Shown one piece after another: positions 16,335 to 28,272 of a stretch of DNA of 64,000 bases; the stretch's first letter is position 1, and each line of letters begins with the position of its first letter. The notes beneath the pieces were generated by a model. It did not search any database. It was given only the letters and a program-made list of their open reading frames with translations, and was not told the DNA's origin. This DNA is from Alviniconcha marisindica. Taxonomy: Eukaryota > Mollusca > Gastropoda > Provannidae. A program made the translations under genes and the position numbers. The stretch spans positions 537,501 to 601,500 of the forward strand of contig JABMCL010002457.1 of assembly GCA_018857735.1 (NCBI GenBank), in the 5' to 3' direction.

Positions 16335-17640
16335 TTTAGTTGTGGCTTTTTGATGGTGATCTCTGCCAGTTGGTTACACCATATAGCCTACCCCCGCTAT
16401 GCCCCCAACTTGGATGGTGATCTCTGGGAGTTGGTTATGTCATACAGCCTCCCCCACCCCCCACTTTGATAGTGATCTCTGCCATACACCATATAGCTTC
16501 CCCTCCCCACCCCCCTCCAGTGATGTCTCTGCCAGTTGGTTATGCCATATAGCCCCCCCCCCCCTCACCCCCACCCCCAGTAGCGATTTCTGCCAGTTGG
16601 TTATGCCATATAGCCTCCCCCCACCCCCATGGTGATCTGAGAGATGGTTATGCCATATAGCCCCCCCCCCTCCCCCCCCCAGTGGTGATCTTAGCCAGTT
16701 GGTTATGACATATAGTCACCCCCACCCCCTGCAGTGATCTGCCATTTGGTAATGCCATATAGCCCCCCTCCCACCCCCACAGTGATCTCTGCCAGTTGGT
16801 TATGCCATATAGCCCCCCTCCCACCCCCAGAGTGATCTGCCATTTGGTTATACCATATAGCCCCCCCCCCCCCTGCAGTGATCTCTGCCAGTTGGTTATG
16901 CCATATAGCCACCCCACCCCACCCCTGCAGTGATCTCTGCCAGTTGGTAATGCCATATAGCCCCCACCCCCACAGTGATCTCTGCCTGTTGGTTATGCCA
17001 TATAGCCCCCCCCCCCCCCCCCCCCAGTGATCTCTGCCTGTTGGTTATGCCATATAGCTCCCCCCACAGTGATCTGTGCCAGTTGGTTATGCCATATAGC
17101 CCCCCCCCCCCCAGTGATCTCTGCCAGTTGGTTATGCCATATAGCCCCCCCCCCCCCCCACCACGGTAATCTCTGCCAGTTGGTTATGCCATATAGCCCC
17201 CCTCCCACCCCACAGTGATCTCTGCCAGTTGGTTATGCCATATAGCCCCCCTCCCACCCCCAGAGTGATCTGCCATTTGGTTATACCATATAGCCCCCCC
17301 CCCCTGCAGTGATCTCTGCCAGTTGGTTATGCCATATAGCCACCCCACCCCACCCTGAGTGATCTCGCCAGTTGGTAATGCCATATAGCCCCCACCCCCA
17401 CAGTGATCTCTGCCGTTGGTTATGCCATATAGCCCCCCCCCCCCCAGTGATCTCTGCCTGTTGGTTATGCCATATAGCTCCCCCCACAGTGATCTTGCCA
17501 GTTGGTTATGCCATATACCCCCCCCCCCACAGTGATCTCTGCCAGTTGGTTATGCCATATGCCCCCCCCCCCCACGGTAATCTTGCCAGTTGGTTTAGCC
17601 CCCCCCCCCCCCCCTAGAGTGATGATCTCTGCCAGTTGGT
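16335..17640 (+). repeat. C-run minisatellite, about 45-50-bp units, about 26 copies
   Basis: Each unit holds agtgatctctgccagttggt, tatgccatatag and a run of 6-18 C. Blocks of several units are themselves repeated (16745-16960 resembles 17195-17400). The minus strand carries matching G-runs. Open frames here are repeat artefacts. Confidence 0.95.
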
Positions 17641-17915
17641 TATGCCATAATTATAGCCTCCAAAGCTGTTAGGAGTCCGTTCTCCATCAGTGCACACCAG
17701 GGAAGGGAGTTGGGATCAGCTGGCTGTGACCGTGTGTAATAACCGAGCGCTATGCCATCACTAGCTAGCACATGACACCACCTGCATTGTCCAGCGAAGA
17801 TGAACAGTGCCTGGAGATGTCCTGGCCTTGTTAGGACATTTCTGTAACAGTAGATTAGTGGCTGTTGCCACCATTGCTCAGTATTCTTGTTCCAGCCAGC
17901 AGACAGCGGCACCAT
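17640..17915 (-). other. Unassigned 91-codon open frame
   Basis: Met-initiated frame beginning MVPLSAGWNKNTEQWWQQPL, unlike the surrounding low-complexity DNA. No splice context or family match was recognised. It could be a decayed mobile-element fragment or chance. Confidence 0.2.
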
Positions 17916-18730
17916 TGGAAGCGAACGAATGAGTCTATCCAGAGAAATATAGGCTTAACTTCCTCCACGCTATTTTGTCCCTAGCGTGGTTAGCACATTG
18001 ATTCGGTGATTGGTAGGTCTTAGGTTCAATGGTCCAGTGGACCTCATTTTTATGTGCAGGCATACGTGTGTGTGCCATGTGTAGTTTACAGTGGTATGAC
18101 ATGACCCCTCCCCCCCCCCCCCCCCCCCCCACACACACACACAAACACGCACACACACACATGCACAGACAGGTTATTATGTGATAAATGGTAGAGAGAG
18201 ATTGTGCCACTGAGATTAATTACACTGAGTGTTCTGCAAATTTGGACTGCCGGACAAATTTGACTTCATTTAGTGCCCTAGTGTGGACCTGGACATTTTT
18301 ATAGGTATACTACACCTGTTCATTATCATACTGAAGATCAACAAACCTGTGATAATGAATCCAGATGCTTGGAGCTGCCAGCAAACTGAGGAAAGTCAGC
18401 TGAAGAAACACAATCAACCCACAAGGGAGTTAATTAGCACTTGAAACACAAAACAAACACTCCCTTCGCAGTCATTGTTCCCTCAAAAACAGACCAGAAT
18501 GACCCATCTTCTCTTTTTAATTTTCATTACCAAAACATGATTATAATCATTAGTACCACAATCTAAGGTAAAAGAGCATAAAGCACTTACTATCATAATA
18601 ACAGTACATAACTTGGATATAAAAAAGCTAGTCACTCATGTACAACCACATGCGACTGCAGGGAGACTGCTCAAGAGAGCGGAGAATAGCGCTATATAAG
18701 CGATCATCAATCATCAATCAATATATCCAT

Positions 18731-18893
18731 AGTTCAGTAGCTGTGTGAAAGTTGAGGTGGCTGTCCTGGGCTGTCTGTCCTAACGAGCCTTCTGGCTTCC
18801 ATGGACGTAAAGATTTATTGAACCGTGCTTCGGCATTGGTCACAGCTTGTCCCTAATCCGTCAGCCAACATCTGAGGACATTAAGCATCACTT
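18731..18893 (+). repeat. Dispersed repeat family R1, copy 3
   Basis: Same body again (ctgtccgtcc replaced by ctgtctgtcc, then taacgagccttctgg; ttcggcattggtcacagctt), ending gaggacattaagcatc. Confidence 0.75.
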
Positions 18894-19018
18894 CATCATC
18901 ATCATCAATCAATACATAGCGCTTTTCTCTGGTCTACATAAACTCACTATGCTTTATAACAGTCTCCAACATTTTCAACGTTAGGTGAGAAAAATATCAA
19001 AGGTAACCTGTTCAAGAA

Positions 19019-19085
19019 GGTAAGTAAGTAAGTAACTTGGTGTTTTATGCCCTGTCAACCATTGCGGTTATATCAGGGTGAAATT
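19019..19085 (+). repeat. Short dispersed repeat R4, copy 1
   Basis: Contains gtaagtaagtaacttggtgt, then ttttatgccctgtcaaccat and gcggttatatcaggg. Copies at 38270-38335, 52050-52112 and 58826-58884, all plus strand. Confidence 0.7.
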
Positions 19086-20250
19086 CAAGAAGGTAATACA
19101 TTTATAACGCAGCTTCTACAGTACACAATACTTAATTTTGACCCAAAATAAACACTAAACAAGAAGTCAGTTAAATAAAAACATTATACTACAAAGCACT
19201 GATTGACACAGAATTAATTTAATCAAGTGAAAACAATGATTCACTACTAAACACAGAAGACCATGCCATGCAAGCGATGGTTATAAAAATAGACCTATTC
19301 AAATTTCAACAGCGAGGCACCGGCTACTGATTTACCTCGATCCTACTTCTTAATAAACAGCACATACACATTCTAAGATGCCAATTTATATTACACATGG
19401 CTTGGTACATAAAAAGGAGTAGGTAAACAAACAACAAGTGTTCAAAATGTAAAGGGGAAAAACAAATCTGAATCTGGTGTGCACCGGCTATCGGCTGGTC
19501 AGCTGTGTAAAGGCTGTGTGATGTCGTACTTCCTGCATTCCTTCAAAACAAAAGCATTGTCTGCTCTGGTGCCCGGTTTACTAGCAGTACAGTTATGAAA
19601 TTACATGGATATGATAACAGGGCTGGGATTACTGTAAAAACTTGTACAAAGTGCACTTGCTCACACTGGCCATAAAAAACATCCAAGTTACGTCAGAATC
19701 AACAAACAAGGGAGTTAATTTGCACCCAAAATATGTAACACAAGCACAACAACAAAGACCAGAGTCGCCTACGGTAACTCTCTCATGGCATGCATGTAAA
19801 TATAAGGTACATAAACTCCACCAGAGGTACATCCTCTCAAGTTACACGTTAAGTTGCAAGTTACAAGTCAAGTTACAAGTATGGGACAAGTTACATACAA
19901 TTTATACATTTCAGTGTCAGTCCAACATGCTAGCCAAGCTGTGTCACATAACTTGCTTGTCTTTTTTTTCCACTTTGTAACTGGAATTAGCCACAAGCCA
20001 GTAGTTATAATAACTGACCAAATTGTTCACATCTATCTTGGTGACCCGCTAGTCTTGTCTTGCATTCATTATCGAACTAAAAAAATCTGCGACGGCCAAA
20101 GTTGGCCAAGTGGAAATCAGACTTTGCAAGCGAGATCTCCAGACCACAGTGCAAGGCACTTCTGGGTGGCTGTCTGGTTTGTGTCACCAGCACTGGACTC
20201 TGCCTCGTGCAATGCATGAGGCAGCTTGCATAAGGTAGTAGGAGGCAACC

Positions 20251-21094
20251 TTAAAGGACAAGTCCAAGGTTAGGGGTGATTTTTGACACAATTTCCATTA
20301 AAGCTCGCTGAGAACGATGATGTAGGTGAAACTGTGATCTGAGGGTTATAAATGCAAAAAAAAGAGCATTTTCTGTCATACCGAAAGCGTCGCCATGACG
20401 CCCAAATCATGTGACCATATGCCTACTACGTCACTGTGGGGAGTCGCTGCAAAATGGCCAACTCGAGCTCCGAAGACAAAACTGATACTTTGCCCGAGAG
20501 ACCCACAAGGATACAGCCGTATCAGTTTGAGCCTGTTAGGCAGGATTTTGAAAGAGTACCGGAACATCGTGTCAGCTTCGAAGCAAACCCCATGCGGTAT
20601 TCCATGGGGTTTGCGAAATCGCACTCACTGAAGTGCTCGCTACACAAATGGGCGTGATGCGGTGCAGCAAGAAAGTCAGCTCGTTTGAATTGTATAAATT
20701 TAATCCACTTTCACCTCACTGCGGGTCCATTGCGCAGGAGCTCATGCATTGTTATACCTGGGGTCGTCTGCGAATTGTTACAGTTCGTGGCAACACAGTA
20801 GGCCCTGGCATAGTTAACTTTTTTGTCGACCACACGCATACACAGTTTACTGAAGAATCTAAGATGGCAACCGCACTGACTCCCCAGACTGACGTCACTT
20901 CCGGGAAAGTCACATGACTGATGGAGAACACGAGACAGTAGTCTTGGCCAGCCTACAGAAAATAAAATTTATTAAAAACCTGATTAAACATTTTTTTTAT
21001 TTTTTTATTTCATTAAATCTGAAACTAGTGACTCATTTGTCAATCATTTCGATGGTCATTTTGCATCCTTAAAAACCTTGGACTTTTACTTTAA
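20251..21094. mobile_element. 844-bp TTAA element with long imperfect inverted repeats
   Basis: Left end TTAAAGGACAAGTCCAAGGT; right end, inverted, TTAAAGTAAAAGTCCAAGGT. Subterminal inverted similarity continues inside (catgtgac...acgtca..tggggagtc on both arms). TTAA at both termini suggests piggyBac-type insertion. It contains a short ORF starting at 20454. The spacing fits a non-autonomous element. Confidence 0.65.
20454..20657 (+). CDS. Short ORF inside TTAA element, IQPYQFEP motif
   Basis: 67 codons from ATG in 'aaaatggcc' to TGA: MANSSSEDKTDTLPERP then TRIQPYQFEPVRQDF. The (I/R).PYQFEP motif recalls the N terminus of invertebrate proteins with a P2X7-type zinc-coordinating C-terminal domain, which occur in large repetitive families. 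Only that N-terminal part would be present, so this is likely a captured or decayed fragment. Family link is from memory and uncertain. Confidence 0.35.
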   Translation: MANSSSEDKTDTLPERPTRIQPYQFEPVRQDFERVPEHRVSFEANPMRYSMGFAKSHSLKCSLHKWA

Positions 21095-21099
21095 CAGCT

Positions 21100-21750
21100 A
21101 TCCACAGCCTCTCTGGTCTTGCTCCTTGGGCAACATGAGCATGCACATCCCGTGCCCAATATCAAAGCAGCTGTGCACGCACTGCAGGTGAGATGGGACA
21201 CATCGCGTTGTTGTGTACGGTCAGTTCCATGAATAGCCACAGAGGAAACTCCAGTTTAAAACAGAATATAAATTCAAGGGAGCATTTAAAAAAAAAAATC
21301 CTTGCTTTCAGTTCTTAACATTGACTTCATTCTGGACAAAACATATTTTGAGATGGCTATAGTTAGTTTAAAAGTGTAACTGTCAGTTCCAGTAAATACT
21401 GGGTTTTACATCAAAGCAAGAAGCAACTTAAAAACAAAACAATTCAGCACACATACTCTGACACCAAAATGCATAACATGACAACAATGGCAAATATCCA
21501 CACCTTTTGTGCACGCTATCAAAGATGCAATGCCTGCAGCACAGGTGAGCTCTAGATAACATACTCTGGCACCAAAATGTGTAAGATGACAACAATGGCA
21601 AATATCCACACCTTTTGTGCACGCTATCAAAGATGCAATGCCTGCAGCACAGGTGAGCTCTTGTCACTGTCCCACAAAGAGCTACAGATAAAACTCTGAT
21701 TAAAAAGAGAACATAAAATCAATGCAGCATAATGTGAGAGAAAAGTGGTA
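21100..21750 (+). repeat. Diverged duplicated segment R7, copy 2, with internal 108-bp tandem
   Basis: 21100-21400 parallels 6430-6790 (caatatcaaagcagctgtgc; ctggacaaaacatattttga). From 21436 to 21665 a 108-bp unit (accaaaatgcataacatgac ... aaagatgcaatgcctgcagc) occurs twice, each ending in a donor-like CAG|GTGAGC on the plus strand. No credible gene was assembled from it. Confidence 0.5.
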
Positions 21751-21964
21751 ATTTTCCACACTGTCAACCACAGTTACTTCATTAGTTCTTGTAGTTCAAT
21801 GTCCTGTCAAACCACACATCTAAAATTCCTCTACAACAGTTCAAAATACATTACCTAATCAAAAGCAAAAAGACAGGTGTAAAAACAAGAGTCAATACCA
21901 GTACCCAAAAGTCTGCTAAATATAAGCTATATGGTAATTACATTTCCATTTCTCCTGCATTCTC

Positions 21965-22150
21965 GGTTATTCAGTAATTGGATTTTAGTGCCCTTTTAAC
22001 TGCACATGGTTACCTCAGGATGATCAAGTTTTGTCAGAAGGACAAAGGCACATTTCAAAACTCTTCTCATATGTAAACCCCGTCTCTCAAGTCGAATATA
22101 TATACAAATATAAAATCAATCCATACACAAATATGAAACAAAATATATAC
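21965..22150 (+). repeat. Dispersed repeat R5, copy 1
   Basis: agtaattggattttagtgcc, then catttcaaaactcttctcat and caagtcgaatatatatac. A second copy with the same order of blocks is at 45783-45960. Confidence 0.6.
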
Positions 22151-22654
22151 ACAGAAATACCAAACCCAACCATCTGAAGAGTTAACATTGCCCTCCTTCA
22201 AAAAGCACATAACATTAGGATATTGCTGATATTGTTGAAAATTCTGTCTGATTTATCAACCACAAATCAACCACAATCATTGTACAGTCTAACAGCTGTG
22301 GGAAGAAAGGACTTCTGTTATCTGTTAGTCCTTGCTTTCAGATAGAGGAATCTTCTGGACACTTCACTGACCAAGTTTGGCCCTTGAGTTTATCATTCAG
22401 TGGATGGATTGCATTGATTAAGAAGCTCGCAATCCTTTGAGGACCTTTGGTTCATGGTGCATGTCACCAGCAACCGTATCTGAGCCATCTTCATCCCTCA
22501 ATGCAGTCTGGCATCATCAACAAGCACAAGCTGATGTAACTGATGTTGAACTCCACAGTCGCTTAGCAGAAGGCCTTCCGAAGAGCAACAAGCCTGTGGC
22601 TATTATCTACATGGAGTTACTTTGCTTTGCAAGTGGTCATTAACACTGACAAAA

Positions 22655-22745
22655 ATAATAATAATAAATGATTCTTATCAAGCACTGTTCTCTAACCAGA
22701 GTTAAGCTCACTGCGCTGTGCAAACATCTTGTCAGAAAAACAACA
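22655..22745 (-). repeat. SINE-tail-like repeat R6
   Basis: (AAT)n followed by gattcttatcaagcactgtt, ctctaaccagagttaagctc and actgcgctgtgcaaaca. The inverted form is at 33000-33105 and shorter relatives ('agcgctata(t)aaa' plus an ATC/ATT tail) are at 18680, 46868, 47490 and 52500. Conserved tails of this kind end many invertebrate SINEs. Confidence 0.6.
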
Positions 22746-23067
22746 TTAACATACATTAACATACATTTCAACAAACAGAAACTTAAATATTGTAGTTTAC
22801 TGCAATATTTACTGCAATATTATATCAGTGTATAACAGACCTGAATGATCATTGTACAAATCAGGAATTCATTGTATCACACACTTAGATGATCACTGCC
22901 ATACAAAAATAGGTTTTATGAGGAACAACTTGAGCTTCCTGAAGAAATGCAGAAGGTTGATTTCCCTTTGTATGCAGAGGTAGAGAAAAAAGAGAGAAAC
23001 AACAAGAGAGAGAAAAAAAGGACAATCTGCTCCTTGATGCTTGCTGTTTGATGTGGTGCTGTCAGGC

Positions 23068-23121
23068 TTACAGATCCACAAACCAGGGCTTTTTGTCACT
23101 CTTCTTTTCTGCACCTTCATA
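23068..23121 (-). CDS. XDH: XDH terminal coding exon with stop
   Basis: 54 nt, phase 0. It reads [17 protein letters not shown] followed by TAA. The KPW..(D/R)(L/V) ending is typical of the family (human ends KPWSVRV). Acceptor ttgtttcag. It is too short for ordinary ORF calling. No canonical AATAAA was seen in the first few hundred bases of 3' UTR. Confidence 0.9.
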   Translation of the reverse strand, partial: YEGAEKKSDKKPWFVDL

Positions 23122-26100
23122 CTGAAACAACAAGTGTGGGGAAAAAATCAACAAACAGAAATGTATAGGTTCATTGAACAGTGACACTGAACAGTTTGTT
23201 CAATGAATTCCCCTCACCCCCACCCCACCCAATGAATTGCATTTCACCTTTCATGGCTGAATGAGCATTAAATTATTTAAAAAAAACACAACGAACTCAG
23301 TGCTACTACTTACCATGGCCACCGCAGCCACTACCACTGCAAACATTGTTCGTTCCACCTCTTCCTCTTCTTTGGGGTTACCAACCAACCACTATCAGCT
23401 ACCATTATTACTCCTGGCTGTGTCAATAATTATACTAAGTTGTGTGGGTACTTGTGCTTATGTGTGTGCATGTATGCGCTTATAATAATTTCTCCAGGCA
23501 CATTTTTGAGAAAGGTTTTAAGAAAACCAGAACTTGTGAATGCAGTGTCAAGTTACTGCAGTTGTTATTTACTCTAGATCTGCATAAACACTTTAATTGT
23601 TATTACTACAACATTCTTTGACTGACCAGTCGTGTGAACCTGTCGGAACAGGCCATGCGGATACGAGGCGGTGTGGCTGGGGTGTGGAGGGGCACGAAGG
23701 AACTCAAGCCCTCATCAATGCGAGCAGCTCGCACAGCGTCGTGGACAGCACATAACACAGAGGCGGCCAGAAGCAAGGGTGGTTCACCAATACCCTGTGA
23801 CAGAAAGGACATCACAGTCATGACTGGTGGTTCACCAACACCCTGTGACAGAAAGGACATCACAGTCATGACTGGTGGTTCACCAACACCCTGTGACAGA
23901 AAGGACATCACAGTCATGACTGGTGGTTCACCAACACCCTGTGACAGAAAGGACATCACAGACATGACTGGTGGTTCACCAACACCCTGTGACAGAAAGG
24001 ACATCACAGTCATGACTGGTGGTTCACCCAAAACCCTGTGACAGAAAGGACATCACAGTCATGACTGGTGGTTCACAACACCCTGTGACAGAAAGGACAT
24101 CACAGACATGACTGGTGGTTCACCAACACCCTGTGACAGAAAGGACATCACAGACATGACTGGTGGTTCACAACACCCTGTGACAGAAAGGACATCACAG
24201 TCATGACTGGTAGTTCACCAACACCCTGTGACAGAAAGGACATCACAGACTGGTGGAAAGGACATCACAGACATGACTGGTGGAATCCGGCCAGCACCCT
24301 GTGATAACTGGTGGAGACTGGCCAGCACCCTGTGACAGAAAGGACATCACAGACATGACTGGTGGAGACTGGCCAGCACCCTGTGATAACTGGTGGAGAC
24401 TGGCCAGCACCCTGTGACAGAAAGGACATCACAGACATGACTGGTGGAGACTGGCCAGCACCCTGTGACAGAAAGGACATCACAGACATGACTGGTGGAG
24501 ACTGGCCAGCACCCTGTGACAGAAAGGACATCACAGACATGACTGGTGGAGACTGGCCAGCACCCTGTGACAGAAAGGACATCATAGACATGACTGGTGG
24601 AGACTGGCCAGCACCCTGTGACAAAAGGACACACAGACATGACTGTGGAGACTGGCCAGCACCCTCTGACAGAAAGGACACCACAGACATGACTGGTGGA
24701 GACTGGCCAGCACCCTGTGACAAAAAGGACACCACAGACATGAGTGATGGAGACTGGCCAGCACCCTCTGACAGAAAGGACACCACAGACATGACTGGTG
24801 GAGACTGGCCAGCACCCTGTGACAGAAAGGACACCACAGACATGACTGGTGGTTCACAACACCCTTTGACAGAAAGAACACCACAGACATGACTGGTGGG
24901 GTGAAGGATGAAGCTCACCAATATCACACAGATCAATGAAAGTCGCTGGTAATGCTGATATCATGAATGTCCCCTTAAGCATCAGAATTGAGCTGAAAGA
25001 TTCTGTTGAACAGCAGACAGACAGAAAAACTACTTTGTGAAAGGAGTGAGACCTGAAAGAAGGCTGACCTTGGAGGAGTAGACAGCTGTGCATGTGCCAC
25101 CCTCTCTGAGCAGCGTGATGTTGAATGACTGCGGAATGTTGCCGGCAGTGGGGATCTTGTAGTTGCCAGGTCCCCGCGTCAGCAGGGTGCCGTCCGCCTG
25201 CACCTTGTACTGCTCCAGCATCAGCAGACCATAACCCTGTCAACACACGTCACAATCACCTGTCACCTCGCCAACACACACCACAGGCACCTGTGACCCT
25301 GTCAACGCACGTCACAATCACCTGTCACCTTGCCAACACACCCCACAGGCACCTGTGACCCTGTCAACGCACGTCACAATCACCTGTCACCTCGCCAACA
25401 CACCCCACAGGCACCTGTGACCCTGTCAACACACGTCACAATCACCTGTCACCTCGCCAACACACACCACAGGCACCTGTGACCCTGTCAACACACGTCA
25501 CAATCACCTGTCACCTCGCCAACACACCCCACAGGCACCTGTGACCCTGTCAACACACGTCACAATCACCTGTCACCTCGCCAACACACACCACAGGCAC
25601 CTGTGACCCTGTCAACACACGTCACAATCACCTGTCACCTCGCCAACACACACCACAGGCACCTGTGACCCTGTCAACGCACGTCACAATCACCTGTCAC
25701 CTCGCCAACACACACCACAGGCACCTGTGACCCTGTCAACACACGTCACAATCACCTGTCACCTCGCCAACACACCCCACAGGCACCTGTGACCCTGTCA
25801 ACACACGTCACAATCACCTGTCACCTCGCCAACACACACCACAGGCACCTGTGACCCTGTCAACACACGTCACAATCACCTGTCACCTCGCCAACACACA
25901 CCACAGGCACCTGTGACCCTGTCAACACACGTCACAATCACCTGTCACCTCGCCAACACACACCACAGGCACCTGTGACCCTGTCGACACACATCACTGG
26001 CATCGTGACATTGTCAACATGTAGAAAGGGCATCTGGGTCAGTCAACAAAGACCACAGGCACTGGTGAATGTCATCACAGACCACAGGCACTGGTGAATG

Positions 26101-28219
26101 TCATCACAGACCACAGGCACTGGTGAATGTCATCACAGACCACAGGCACCAGAGATTATCATCAAAGACCACAGGCACTGGTGAATGTCATCACAGACCA
26201 CAGTCACCAGAGATCATCATCACAGACCACAGGCACCAGAGATCATCATAAAACAGGCACCGAATTTCTCAAGACTGTCACCTGGTAAAGCCACCCCCAA
26301 TGCTGTTTTCCCAAAAGTAATGGCTATCTACCTGCATGAAGCCACCCAATCTTTGTAATGGCTACCTACCTGCATAAAGCCACCCCCAATCTGTCCAACA
26401 GTAATGGCTATCTACCTGCATGAAGCCATCCTCAGTCTGTCCAACTGTAATGGCTACCTACCTGCATAAAGCCATTCTCAATCTGTCTAATAATATGGCT
26501 GTTTACCTGTATAAAGCCACCCCCAATCAGCCCTACAGTAATGGTTATCTACCTGCATAAGACCACCCCTAATCTGTCTAATATTATGGCTGTTTACCTG
26601 TATAAAGCCACCCCCGATCTGTCCTACAGTAATGGTTATCTACCTGCATAAGGCCACCACTTAATCTCTCTAATATTATGGCTGTTTACCTGTATAAAGC
26701 CACCCCCCGATCTGTCCTACAGTAATGGTTATCTACCTGCAAAAGGCCACCCCTAATCTAATATTATGGCTGTTTACCTGCATAAAGCCACCCCAATCTG
26801 TCCTACAGTAATGGTTATCTACCTGCATAAGGCCACCCCTAATCTAATATCCACCCCCGATCTGTCCTACAGTAATGGTTATCTACCTGCATAAGGCCAC
26901 CCCTAATCTGTCTAATATTATGGCTGTTTACCTGCGTAAAGCCACCCCCAATCTGTCCTACAGTAATGGTTATCCACCTGCATAAGGCCACCCCTAATCT
27001 AATATTATGGCTGTTTACCTGCATAAAGCCACCCCAATCTGTCCATTATTATGGCTGTTTATCTCTGTTACCTCAGCCTATGTGATATCAATGTCCATTA
27101 AATACCCTCACAAAGCTGACTCAGTGTGTCTGAAACCAAAGCTGTTTAAGGATTTTCATACAGCCGACCTGTCCAGTAGGAGTGGCTATGTACCTGTATA
27201 AAGGTACCTTCAATCTGTCCGATATCAATGTCCAGTAGGAATGGTTATGTACCTGTATGAAGGCGCCTTCAATCTGTCCGATATCAATGTCCAGTAGGAA
27301 TGGCTATGTACCTGTATGAAGGCGCCTTCAATCTGTCCGATATCAATGGCTGGTAGGAATGGCTACGTACCTGTATGAAGGCGCCTTCAATCTGTCCGAT
27401 ATCTATGGCTGGGTTGAGGCTCTTGCCAATGTCCATGACAATGTCAGTGCTGAGGACCTGGTGGTCGCCAGTCAGACAGTCAATCTCCACCACAGAGCAA
27501 GCGCTGCCAAATGTGAAGTATGCAGCATTCCATTCGCCTTTCTCAAAGTCGAAATCCACGTATGGGGGTCTGTTGATGAACCCAGAGTACCAGTCATGCC
27601 ATTTCAAACAATAACGACAGTGGGAAAAAACACATAAAGAATTGGCTGCACACACACCGGCTGCTGTCCTTCTGCACAGCTAGTAAACTCCATTCAATCT
27701 GAAGCTTCATTGTAATAAGCACACACTAGGCTGTGGTAGAGTTTTTGCTGCTGTGGTTTTCTTTGTTGTTGTTTTTTGCTTTTCAAACAAAATGGGTGCA
27801 GTGGAAACAGGGAACAAAAAACTGGAAAGTTTTTCTTGAAAATTAAATTTAAAAAATCGAAAGAAATCCCCCAACAAACAAGACTGTTTCATACTCACAC
27901 TTCATTGGCAAAGGGTGAACCAGCAAAGCTGGACTTTCAGGAGCTCAAATTTTGAGTAAAATCAAATTTGACTTGATTTGATTTGATTAAAAATGTACTT
28001 CTGTTGCTTGTTTGATGGAACAACGAGACAAATCCTCCAAATGGAATATTTGCACACTGCCTGCATTTTCTTCAAATAAGCATAGCTGCCTGCATTTCTG
28101 GTTGAAATAAGAGTAGCTACAGTCATCATTCTGACTATATAAAGCTAAATTGAAAACCTTCCTCTTCTCACAGTATTTCCGCCCCAACTAATATCAATAC
28201 CCAGTTTCTGCTACAGTCA

Positions 28220-28272
<53 letters not shown>

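Larger units (their letters stand above)
15021..23067. other. Spacer between the two minus-strand genes
   Basis: No exon with protein-family support was found. Contents: GT microsatellites (15650-16040), C-run minisatellite (16335-17640), an unassigned 91-codon minus-strand open frame (17640-17915), R1, R4, R5 and R6 repeats, the 844-bp TTAA element and segment R7. The left end of the XDH 3' UTR must also lie here. Confidence 0.6.

Noticed and set aside
16648..17487. Trp/Gly-rich open frames in the C-run array
   Set aside because: Repeat artefacts from the 'ccagttggttatgccatatag' unit read in all frames.
24265..24936. 176- and 223-codon open frames on both strands
   Set aside because: They arise because the 48/51-bp minisatellite unit is a multiple of three; there is no family match beyond the copied exon edge.
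27570..27655. Upstream extension of exon 28 in the open frame ([16 protein letters not shown])
   Set aside because: It does not match the family and would break phase with exon 27; the acceptor at 27570 gives a perfect join.
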